Positions 18,771 through 29,800 of a stretch of 64,000 bases of DNA are shown piece after piece. Below the pieces are notes generated by a model, which saw nothing but the letters and a program-made list of their open reading frames with translations, was not told the DNA's origin and ran no database searches. The first letter of the stretch is position 1. Each line of letters starts with the position of its first letter. The DNA is from Parietichytrium sp. I65-24A (Eukaryota > Sar > Bigyra > Thraustochytrida > Thraustochytriidae): NCBI GenBank assembly GCA_012862575.1, contig BLSF01000031.1, positions 186,001 through 250,000 of the forward strand, in the 5' to 3' direction. Position numbers and translations under genes: made by a program.

Positions 18771-20651
18771 ATGAGCAGCACACTGGGCGCGATATTATAT
18801 CCCATCGAAGATGTCATCGACTTGGCGTCAGAGCGCTTCAGCATCAAGTTGTTGCAGAGCGCGATTTGGTCTCAGAACAAAGTGGTGTTGCAGACACTGT
18901 ATCAGTCTGCAAGGCTGCGGCCATTGTGCGCCAGAGCGAGTTGGTCAGACGCCTTGGTGCAGCGTTTGATAGAAGGAGGTCGGTCGCATCTTTCACTGAG
19001 CGAATTTGAGGATGCGTGGTTTGCTTTGCGCCCGAAAGACATTCGCAAGATCTCTTCCACGGATAGGGATACAATTCGGGAGGTGTTCAAGGCTATCAAG
19101 CTTTTTGAGACAAACTATGCGCCGAATTCTCCTCAAGGTGTGGAAGGCTTTGAGAACCTTGCAGTAGACAGAGAAGAATCAGACGAGGGCAAGGACGAAG
19201 ACAGCGACCCTTCCAGAATCACAAAGAAAAGCAGAAATCGTTCCGTCCGCATTTCTTCCGTCCAGGATGCGATCGAAGCCAGAGTAGAAATTCGAGCTCT
19301 GATCTCCAGCAACGACTGGTTGACATCGGCATTCAACTCAGACGTTTTGCAGGACCTGTGTGCAGCATCGCCTCAGTACGTTGACTACGAGATGTTTGTA
19401 GACCTGCTGCAGTCGAGTGTACAAATATGCGATCATCTCAAGTCACATCCTGCCACACTTGACGCACTCATTCTGCAGAGGCTTCTTGCTGACGACAATC
19501 TAGAGGCACCTCTTCGCCGCGAGTGGCCAATTGAACCATACCATCACGTGACGCATGTTCAGGTCCGTAAACTCTGCGAGGCATGGAAGGTTGATTTTCG
19601 GTCCGAATCTTATCTCCTTTGGACAGTTCGGAGGGCACTGGAGACACCGCTGCCGAGCGAATGGGAGCTCTCCGTGAGCTCTAGCGGAACTGTGGTTTTT
19701 ACAAATGTAGTCACAGAAGAGAAAACATCCGAGCATCCTGCAACAGAGTACTTTCTGAACCTTCTGGAGCACGCGAGGCAGCAAGAGCAACAGAGCAAGG
19801 CTTTTGCATCGGAAGGGAAAAAATCAGAGCCAAAGCATGCATGGATGCCATTTGAGTTCGAGTTCGAATGGAACCAGTCCGAGACAAAATTGGAGCAAGA
19901 CAATGAAAGCGCGAATGTCCATCGCTACTACTTTAACTTTGATTCTGGAACGATGCGAGGCACCCCTCTTTCCCACGAGAAAGGGTACATACTGAATGAT
20001 GAGCAAAACTCACCAATGTCAACTGTCAACATGTCTTTCAGCGTGCGCCAGAACCTTGAATCCGGAGCATTTGAAGATAGCGCGAGAAAGCTCAGGGAGA
20101 TCGCTAGCCGAAAACAGAAGGTTACAGTTGGCGAGATACGCACGTTGAGCTTCAAGTCATGGTGGAATGACTTCTCCTCTGGAGACGCATCCCCTCGCCG
20201 CACATTGGAATTGTACTACCACCTTGACTCTGGCAATGCGCAAGTAATTATTCAGGGAACCGATAAAGTTCTCACATTTTCACATCTAAAGGGAAAGCAT
20301 GGTCCGCTCAAGTGCTGGGAGCTTTTTGTCGGAGCGAGAATCAACATTCTTGGAAGACAGACCACACTGATGCAAGCTTCACTTCACACCTGCCAATGGC
20401 TCACACATTATTTTGGCATTTTCACCGATGTCTCCAACAAGTTACAAAAGGAGCTTGCAAAATATGAGCCTTGCAGTAAGTGCCTGCTTCGAGTAAATCG
20501 AAGAAACGAAGTCTCCAAATCTTTGAAATCTTATGAGACAAACTTGCAAGGGCGCCTCGAAGACATCATCTCGCTCTCAAACGAAGTTCGGCAGTACCGG
20601 CCAAAAGTTGCAAATCGACTATTTGCCCCCGTTGAAGAGTTCCTGTCGTAA
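18771..20651 (+). CDS. WW- and DM10-domain protein, probably flagellar
   Basis: Single exon of 626 residues; ATG 18771 is the first in frame. A WW domain lies at ~292-325 (PLPSEWELSVSSSG to TSEHPATEYF). It is preceded by the short helix LLWTVRRALETPLP, the helix-WW layout of CEP164-type proteins. A DM10 domain follows at ~456-545. The stretch FKSWWND, then LELYYHLDSG, then LFVGARINILGRQTTL lines up with the DM10 of NME7 and EFHC proteins. DM10 proteins are microtubule inner proteins of ciliary doublets. The N-terminal ~280 residues are helical and unrecognised. The family evidence supports an axonemal or basal-body role. I know of no well-described protein with this WW-DM10 combination. Confidence 0.75.
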   Translation: MSSTLGAILYPIEDVIDLASERFSIKLLQSAIWSQNKVVLQTLYQSARLRPLCARASWSDALVQRLIEGGRSHLSLSEFEDAWFALRPKDIRKISSTDRDTIREVFKAIKLFETNYAPNSPQGVEGFENLAVDREESDEGKDEDSDPSRITKKSRNRSVRISSVQDAIEARVEIRALISSNDWLTSAFNSDVLQDLCAASPQYVDYEMFVDLLQSSVQICDHLKSHPATLDALILQRLLADDNLEAPLRREWPIEPYHHVTHVQVRKLCEAWKVDFRSESYLLWTVRRALETPLPSEWELSVSSSGTVVFTNVVTEEKTSEHPATEYFLNLLEHARQQEQQSKAFASEGKKSEPKHAWMPFEFEFEWNQSETKLEQDNESANVHRYYFNFDSGTMRGTPLSHEKGYILNDEQNSPMSTVNMSFSVRQNLESGAFEDSARKLREIASRKQKVTVGEIRTLSFKSWWNDFSSGDASPRRTLELYYHLDSGNAQVIIQGTDKVLTFSHLKGKHGPLKCWELFVGARINILGRQTTLMQASLHTCQWLTHYFGIFTDVSNKLQKELAKYEPCSKCLLRVNRRNEVSKSLKSYETNLQGRLEDIISLSNEVRQYRPKVANRLFAPVEEFLS

Positions 20652-20832
20652 TGAGCACGCGAACTGAGGAGGACGAGGGTGGACCTTGCAGTTGAAAGGT
20701 GCGGTGACTTGAAGGGGTGTAAAAATTTTTGGCACGCAAGGCTTACAGGCTTGCCTACCAAACAGCTGGTCTTGTCGGAGACAAATATCACACATCTAGT
20801 TTCGTTTCTTTTCTGATACATGTACCATAAAT

Positions 20833-23800
20833 CTACTCGGCTGTTTTCCCGATCGAATCCTTCTGCTCGAGCTCATCTTCCTCCTTCACATTTTCTAAAA
20901 GTTTTGCAGCGATTGCACCTTTGATGCTTTCAGGCTGGCTAGAAAACTTGCGCCGGCGCGATTCACGTCTTAGTAGCTCACTTTTGAGTTTCTCGAGTCT
21001 GCCTAGTTCCAATTCTTTGGTAGCCATCGCAGTCTCTAGATCCTGCGACAACTTTTCATGTTCCTCAGAACCAGCAGAGTCTGAAGAGTTCTTAAGTTTG
21101 TCAGATACAGACTTCGCGCTTTCTTCTAGCGATCGAATATGTTGCTCGCAGGAGGCTATCAAATTTGAGAGGTTGTCGCACTCCAAACTCATCTTCCGCT
21201 CCATCTTGTCTATCGCACGGATACCCCCCGCTTCTCCTGGCGCAAGAATCTGAGAGTTTGAACCGCTCCTCTCCACCGGCTTCAGACCACCTTCAGCGCC
21301 AGATTTTTCAGGTAGACCGAGCGGAATGTTCAAGTCCTTCAGCAGGCGGTCAACCGCGAAACCCTGTGTGAAGCTACTATATGCTTGAATCCGAGTCTCA
21401 AAGTCTGAACTCGAATGCGACTGCGACGTCGAAGTTTCTCCAGCGCTTTCAGACTTTCCATTGTTGGCCGCGCCACCCGCTGAGTTTCCTCGGAGGAGAG
21501 CTCCATTCATCGTGCGCAGAAGGCTGTGTAACTCTCTAGTGAACTCTGGATTGGATTCATCTCGGACTGGACGTCCAGCGAGACCGCATCGCACATGTGC
21601 AAGCGCGTGGAGAAGCACCAGCGATAAATCTCCAATTGATTGCAACCGCTCAACTCGAACGAACAAGTTCCGGTCTGTCGGATTCCAGCAAAAAGAGTTT
21701 TTAAACGCTACTGAGCCTTCTGCCTGGGGGAGCACCTTCGCAGCATATAAGGTGATGTCCTTATCCATATTGACCATTTTGATGATTGATCTCCCCGCGT
21801 CAAGTCGAGCTTTTTCGTTTGTCTCAAGCTCAGATTCGTCAATCGCAGAAGGTTCGCCGGTTTGTTGTGCAGAGTTTTCAAGAGTGAGATCGAGAGGGTC
21901 AATATAACCTGGCGAGATGGCTCCCTTTGCTTGCGTGATTGGTGGAGACTCTCTGCTGCCCCCTTGCAATCCGACAAGTAAAGTTTCGATCTTCTCAAGG
22001 CGAGAAGAAAGCTCCCCACTAATTGCAGCAACGTCTCCTGCTCCTGATACGTTGATATTGGCTGGCGCACCGGACAGATTCTGAATTCTCGCCAACGAGG
22101 CTTTTCGTCGAAAATCCTGAAGCATTTGCAAATTTGAAGGCTCTATGTCCGCAAAATCTCTGAAAAGCTCTGAAGCCAGGGCGCGAGCCTGTTGTCCGAC
22201 AGGAGACCCAGGTGGGGAAAGAATCTGCCCAGATCCTCCGACAACGGCAGAAACCCGTGCGGCGCGCTCCTCGAACATTTTCCGCAATGAATCTTCCAAT
22301 ATCATCTGCTTGCGCACCCCAAGATCGGCAATCTCCTGCAGCCGTAGTTCAAGGTTTCGCTTTTGGTTGGCCTTCGCTTTCGCTTTTAGCCTCTCAATGC
22401 GCGCATCAAGCTTTTTCTGCTGGCGAATTTTGTCAGCTCGCAATGCCGAGGAAAGTCTCTCGCGATCATTTGCAAATTGGGCCATAAACTGAGAACGAGC
22501 TTCTGGGGTGAGAGGTTCCATACGCTCGAGTTGCTTTTTCTGGGATACGTCCTGCTCTTGCAGCAGCCGACGCTGTTGCTGCTCAAACCGCTCTTCACTT
22601 TTACTCCTCATCTCGTTCCAGTTGCTGAGATACATCCTATCAATATCAAGCATTCCTTTGTCCGAGATCGTACGTGCTCGCTCTTCTTCGCTACTCTGCT
22701 CTTTGCGAATCTCCTCCAACCTGCGGATCCGCTCTTGGCCTACAAGTGCTGCCAATTCCTTTCGCTCAACCTCCTCATGAAGAGAGATGCTTTCCACCGG
22801 ACCACGACTGTACCTCGCCACGTGCCTGCTGATCTCGGCGGCTTGACGCTTATTCAACTCCCCAAGAGCGGCCGTATCCGACACCTCCAGCCTTTTCAGG
22901 GTTTCTTCTTCGGCAGCTTTCAACTTTTCTTTGAATTCGGCGTCGAGTTTCTCGAGTTCTTCCATTTTGGCTCCTGACTTAATCATCTCCATACGCTTCG
23001 AATGTTTTTCCGAATTAATTTTTCCAAAAGCTTCCTTCAGGGCGCTGGATCGATCTGCGTACTGTGTTTCGCTAAGCAAAGACTTTTCCTTCGAGTGACG
23101 TGGCTCAAGGATCTTCTCAATTGCTTGGTAGATCTCACCTGCGGAAAGCTTGGAAAATGGGCTTCCAGGCTGAAACATCGCGCTGATTGCCGCGTTCTCC
23201 TCTTGCAAGTAGTCCGTGGTAGAGTGAGTCTTCGTGATGGAGTCTTGTGGAGCAGGAGTGGCAGACCTCTTGGCTTCCACCTCATGCTTGGTATCAAGCA
23301 GTGCCTTCTTTCTAGCTTTTTTCTCCTCCAACTTTTTCATCAGCTTGTCCCGCTGCTTCTTTCTATCCTCACGCTGCTTTTCGACCTTCGCTTTGAATTC
23401 TCGCTCGTGTGCCTCTTTGATGCTCTGTAGCTCTTCAGCTGTCTTTGCAGAACGAGCAAGCTCCTCCAGCTCCCTCTTCTTCTGCTCCTCCAGGCGTTCC
23501 TCCTCCAGGCGTTCCTCGTTCTTCCTCTTCTCCATGAGCTTTTTCTTGCTCTCTTCCATCTCATTTTCAAGCCTAATGCGTTCTTCTTCCTGCTTCTTCT
23601 TGATCTCCTCGAGCCTTTGCGCATGCTCTTCTTTCAGCTTGTTCTCCTCTTCTTGCAGCATCTTTGACGCGGTTCGTTCGAGGCGATTGACAACTTGCTC
23701 GACTTTGTCGTCCAGAACATCAGCAGCTGCCCCTGAGTCTTCATCCTCATCAATAGTCTTTGGCATTGCTGATGCTGCTGCCTCTGCCTCTGCCTCAGCT

Positions 23801-26800
23801 TTTGCGGTTTTGGCGGCAGCCATTTCCTCCTCTTTCTTCCGCTTCCTTTCCTCTGCGCGCTTCCGTACAGCTTCTCTTTGCTGACGTTTCTTCTCGGCCT
23901 GCTCTTGGTCAGCCTTAGCCATACACGTCTCATGAACTTCTCGAATCTTCTTGATCTCCGCCTCAGCATCTTCGCCTTTCTTAAGCGCAGCGGCTTGAAG
24001 CAAGAGCTCGGCTTCGCGCCTTGCAAGAAGAGCTTCTCGCCTTTCGAGCTCGAGCTGCCGAGCAATGTCCTCCTTGTGCCTCTCACTAAGCTCAATTTGT
24101 GTTCGCAGAGCAGAATCTTGGATATGAGCCTCTACAATCTCGTTCACTTCCTCTTGCAAATCAGCCGAGTCTTCGGAATCGGAACCTTTTATTTCTTGTA
24201 GGGCGGCTTGCACCTTTGCTTTCTTTTTCGCGGCAATGCGGGCCTGAAGTTGCTCGTAACGTTCCTTACGCTTCTCGGCAATGCTGTCATTGAGCTGTGC
24301 AAGGCGTTGTTCATGCTCTTCCCGAAGCTTCTTCACTACGTCTTCCGCGTCCGGACAATCCTTTGCTTCGCTCGATTTCTGAGTGAACTCGGCTTGGGCG
24401 GCCTTTTGAGCTAGAGCCGCTTCCTGATGAAGAAAAGCTTCGATCTGCACCTTTTCGTCAATTTCTTCCTCGGCGAGTTCGGCCAGAGTTTGCTTGACGG
24501 TGTTGAGCAGCACTACCTCCTCTTCCTCCTCTTCCTCTTCTGCAGAAGCCTCTCTTTCTCCATTCTGCTTGGACATTGACAGTGTCGGCTGAGATCCTCG
24601 CGCGGAATTCACATCTGCTTCGCCGATCACGTTTGTGATAACTTCATCTGCCTCCCGCTTCAGTCGCTGGCGAAGCTCGTCTTGAAGCGCGATTGCCCTC
24701 TTGTCCTCCTCTGAGGCCAATTGCGCCCGCTGCTCCTCAATTTCAAGCTTGACCTTCTGAACTTCAGAGTCTCCAAGCTCCACTGCCGATGTTTTCACCA
24801 TGGCTTCCACGGCTTCTTTGGACTCCCTCATTCGCTCCTTCTCCAGAACGTACTCCAACTCTGCCATTTCTTCCTCTTCTTCCGCAGCGAAGAGTTTGTG
24901 CTCATTTAAGACTGAAGAGACGCGCTCGTCCAGGGGCTCCAATCTTTCGTCAAGTGACGTATGCACTGCGCCGGATTTCGCGCCATCTTCGTCGTTAAGC
25001 ACGGCTTCTCCGCGGCGAGCTCGACGCTGGCGTCTTGCCAAGGCGCGCGCATTGCGAAGATTACGCTGGACTACTCGATTCTTCAAATCCTCTTGCTGTC
25101 TGCGCTTTTCGAGGGACAGGGAATCCCGCAGCATGTTATGCTCCACTAGAAAGTCCTCGAGTATTCGCTCCCGCTCGTCGTCTCCGATGTCATCCCGCTC
25201 CATAAGAGTTTTCTCCAAGTCTTCAAGCCGCTGTTCGTTCAAAAGCTCCTCTTCAAGCATTGTTTCGGAATCCTGCTTTTCAAGCCTCCTCATGAAGTTT
25301 TCAAGGGTGGACTGCTCCTCCTCCTCCCATCGCTTCGAAAGCAGCTCTTGCTCCTTCTTGTGCAAGTCATCAAGTGGCATTGCAGCATCCCCTGCTTTCA
25401 AGCTGTTCTGCCACCCAGAGGCTTCATCAGCTTTAGGAAGCCAAGGGCCTGCGGCTCTCGCTGCTTGCTGGATCTGCTGGAGCAACGCATCGTCGATCTT
25501 GGGTGAAGAGCCCTGAGAAGACTGAATCGCAGCAAGGAGCGACTTGAGGCCCTCGGTCTCCTGCTTCAAAACTTCCTGCAAGCTTTCCAATTTACCACCC
25601 ATGTTGTCATTTTGTTTCTGCACCTCATCGTGATTAAGGACAATTCGCTCAAGAATCTGACGCGCATCCAGATCCTCCTCCCCCCAGCGGTCAAAACCAA
25701 CTGTCGAGCCATCAGGTGCCTTGGGTGCTTCGAGGGCCGGTTTCGGACTTGCAAGCGGCTTCACGCTTCTAGAAAACGCAAGTTTCTTCTTCATCTTTTC
25801 TCTCAACGAGCTTCCCTTGCGGTACCCAGGTACAATTGAGATGGTTCCAAGGGCAAATTCCCGAAATGCAAAGAGCACGCAAATCATCGTTAAGATTAAG
25901 CCAAGCATTCCTCCAAAGAGCGCACCAATCAACGCCCAGTCTGGCTCAAGTATCAAATCACTGCTTCTCTGTGCTCCAAGGGCGATAAGCGCAGAAGTGC
26001 TTCTTGGCATTATGCGGCCGTCAGTCGGGCAAGATCTTCCCCGACTCTGAACAGAGATGACAAGTTGTGCGTCCGAGTTTCTCGAGTTGACGAACACGTA
26101 AATGCCAGGTTCGAGAAATGTAAATGCGAATTGCTCCACAAAAGAAGCCTCTTTCAAGTATCGGAACGCTGAGTAGTCAAAGTTCGGATTAGAGTTGAGC
26201 AAAGAATCCTTCTTGTACACAGGATATGTGCGTGTTGCATTGGTACCCAAATCGAAGTACATGGTGTCCCCGACTTGTATGCACACAACAGGTTGCTCAA
26301 TAGCGCCATTCTGATCGTCGAGACTCTCTAAGCGTCGGCTGGTTGCGTTTTGGCCGCTTGCCCTCGCGAGGCCGGATTGCGCATCATACTGACAGTATGA
26401 AGAGCCGAGGCCAAGACTATCGAAAGAGCAAGGCACAACGCTACAGGAGTCACCGGAGGAACAAGATGTCTTTCCATAGAAACCACTAACCCCCTTCAAA
26501 TCAATTTGTTCTCCGGTGGACAGCGTGATGGTTTGGTTTCCAACACTCGAGGACGACAAGCGCGCACTGACCGCGGCAGTTCGACAGCTCTCATCGCAAA
26601 CCTGATCCAAAAGCGGAGTGCCTTCGCAGTCACATACGCCTAGCGCAGAGCTCAATTTCCCGGTGGAGCCTAGATACGAGCACTCTGCCTCGCACCGCGC
26701 AGCCTCAGTGACGCAGGTTCCGTCCGCACTTAGAACTTCGTCAGACGCGCAACGCTTATAAGTGATTGGCTGACAATCCTCCACACCATCTTCGTCATCT

Positions 26801-29800
26801 GCAAGGCGCACGCTATATCCTGAAGATTGATCAAATGCTTCATAGCCTGGCATACACAGGCATTTGCCTGTGGTCTGCTCAAAAGCCCTGTTACGCCCCA
26901 GACACTGGCAACCTTCAGCGCCCTCCTCAGATACCGAGGAGGATGGGCATACCTTGCAGCCAGACTGGCCCACCAGATTGTTGAAGGTTCCAGCAGCGCA
27001 CGCAATGCAACTTCGCTCAACCGATTCGCCACCTGTTTGGTTGTTGAAAGATCCCTTGGGACATGGCTCCTCGGCAAGCGCCCCAGCAGGGCAATAGTAT
27101 CCCGCTGGACAGATGTAACCCCCCTCCTCGCCGCTCGTAGGCTGAGAATTGATCGCGTTGGAGACACAGATGTGCCCCGCGTCGCACGTATCGCAGACCA
27201 AGCGCTCAGGATCGGCGCCGAATGTCCCTCCTGGGCACGCTTCGCAAGCTAGCAGATCATTGGTTCGTAAGCCATCTTGCATGTTTGGGCGCGCTTTAGT
27301 CCCTAACGGACACCAAGTGGCATTCACATTCGAGCCTTCACAGAAAGTTCCCTCAGGACAGGCAAATGCAAACGTACCTCCGGAAACGGCTATCCAATTG
27401 TCGCTGAGCCCAATTGAACCTTCGGACATATTCAAGCTGTAGCTTGAGAACCAAACCTGGTTTTCGTCGGTCTCATTGTACATGGAAAGGAATTGATGCC
27501 CAGCGCAAAAGAATCCTGCGGGACATGAGACACAATCTTCCTGCAAAGCGGCGCCGGGGAGATCTCGGAACGTGCCCGGAGGACAAGGAATAGGTAAGTC
27601 CTCTGCAGACGGACAATAATGACCTGTCGGGCACAAATAGTCTGACTGATTTCCAGCTGCCTCGACGTTGCACCAGTGACCGGGTTCGCAGCCTATGCAA
27701 TAATCTGCAGCAGAAGCCCCAATGACATCATTGTAAGTGCCGATCGGGCAGGCAAAGGCTTGCCCATACATGCAGTAATAACCCCGTGGGCAAGCATGAG
27801 TAGGATTTTCGGAGTCGGCACACTCCACTCCGCCGCCGAACTCGGTCTTACTTCCAGGATCGCAAATAAATCCGTCCCTGCAGAAACCTGTTGGGGCGAG
27901 AAGACCATACGAGCCGCAGTAGTATCCGGCGGGGCAGATTTGGCATTCATCTTCTGCAGCGAGGGAGGTGTTTGCGCCGAAAGTCCCCGGTGGGCACTTT
28001 GGAGTGTTGGATCCAGTCCCTGCTGGACAGTAAGATCCCAGTGGACAAGGGTACTTGTCGGTTGTGTGGTTTCCATCGCAATAGTGTCCGGCGATGCAGG
28101 CATCGCATTCTGTTGCGCCTTCATCTTGCATGAATGTCCCGTCTGGACACAACTGGGGGACGTGAGTGCCTTCAGCACAGTAATGACCAATTGTGCATGC
28201 CCCCCCAAAGCCGGGCCCTGGAATCCGCGCTGGTGACTGTGCGGTGCAGAAATAGCCAGCAGCGCAGAGTCCGCTGGGAGCTGAGAGACCCGTTGCATCG
28301 CAGTACGAACCCGGATCGCACGGCAAGCAGCTTTCAATGCTGGTGCTTTGAACTGCGGGGTTATAAGTCCCGATCGGGCAAGGCTCGGGCCAGCTGCTCC
28401 CATTTTCGCAGTAGTGCCCCGCTGGACAGATGTCCCCGTACAAACTCTGGTTATGGGGATTGCTCACAGGAGAACCTTCAAAGCAGTAGTAGCCTTCATC
28501 GCAGTTTCCAGTTGGCTCTTCAGATCCAGGAAGTTCACAATACTGTCCGGCTGGACACGGTATACATGACGTGATGTTCTCAACCCGCATCTCTGCGCTA
28601 AACGTCCCAGCTGGGCACGGTAAGGCGAGGCTGGACCCAGTCGCGCAATAGTGACCGACAGGGCAATCCAGTGCGTCCTGCATTTCATAATCTGGACAGT
28701 ACGAGCCCGCTGGACAAGTAAAACAGCTTCCTCGCGCTGGAAGAGGATTATAAGTGCCGGGGCTGCAAGGAGTTACCTCGTAAGCTCCTGAAGGAGCATA
28801 AAAACCCGGCGGTGAGATGTACTGCTTGGAGGAGTTCGACCCAGTCTCGCAATAATAGCCTTCTTCACACTCTCCAACAGGCGATTCTTGACCGGTGCCC
28901 AAACAATAGTGTCCTCTAAGGCAAGAGAGACAATCCTCCTGCCCAGTTGATCCCGAAGACGGATTGTACGTGCCTTCCACACAAGGCATGGGAGTTTTGG
29001 ACGACTGTGGGCAATAAAAGCCTGCTGGGCATTCCGAGGTCGGAACTTCGAGCCCCGTTTGATCGCAGTATGACCCAGCAGGGCATGAAAGGCAGTCTGA
29101 GAGGCTGGTAGACTCCTGCGCTGGGTTATAGGTCGCGATTGGGCACGGTGTGGGGTCTGACGAACCTTCCAAGCAATAGTGGCCCGCCCAGCATATATCT
29201 CCGTATACACCATCTTCGGGATGTCGCGAGCTGGAGCCCTCCACACAATAATACCCGGCAGAGCATGGCCCGGTCGGACTTGTGAGGCCGGCTGATGAGC
29301 AGTAGTAACCCGGCAAACATGGAAGGCACTGTGTCAGATTCCAGTTTCCAAGTGCCGGACTGTAAGTACCTTCCGGGCACAACTCTGGAGTTATCGTCTT
29401 GCCAGGGCAATAACTGCCATCCGGGCATACATCAGGTGAAACGGTGGCCGACATCACGCAAAAATAGCCTGATGGGCAGTCCAAACATGTATCCTCGCTC
29501 TCGACTCCAGTGGCATTGCTGTAGGTCCCTGGTGGGCAAGGATGAGGATTTATTGACCCACTTTCGCAGTATGCTCCCGCGGGACACTCCAAGGTAGCAT
29601 TCATCGCATAATCCGGACAGTAGCTGCCTGCAGTACATAGAGTGCAGGATCCTTGATGCCACTTGTCGTTGAAAGTCCCTAAACTGCAGCTGGTCATTTC
29701 GAACGAGCCTGCAACGGCGAAATAGCCTGGCGGGACATCGTACTGCTGCGCCGAATTCGAACCGGCTTCGCAAAAAAAGCCCTCATCGCACGGTCCTGTT

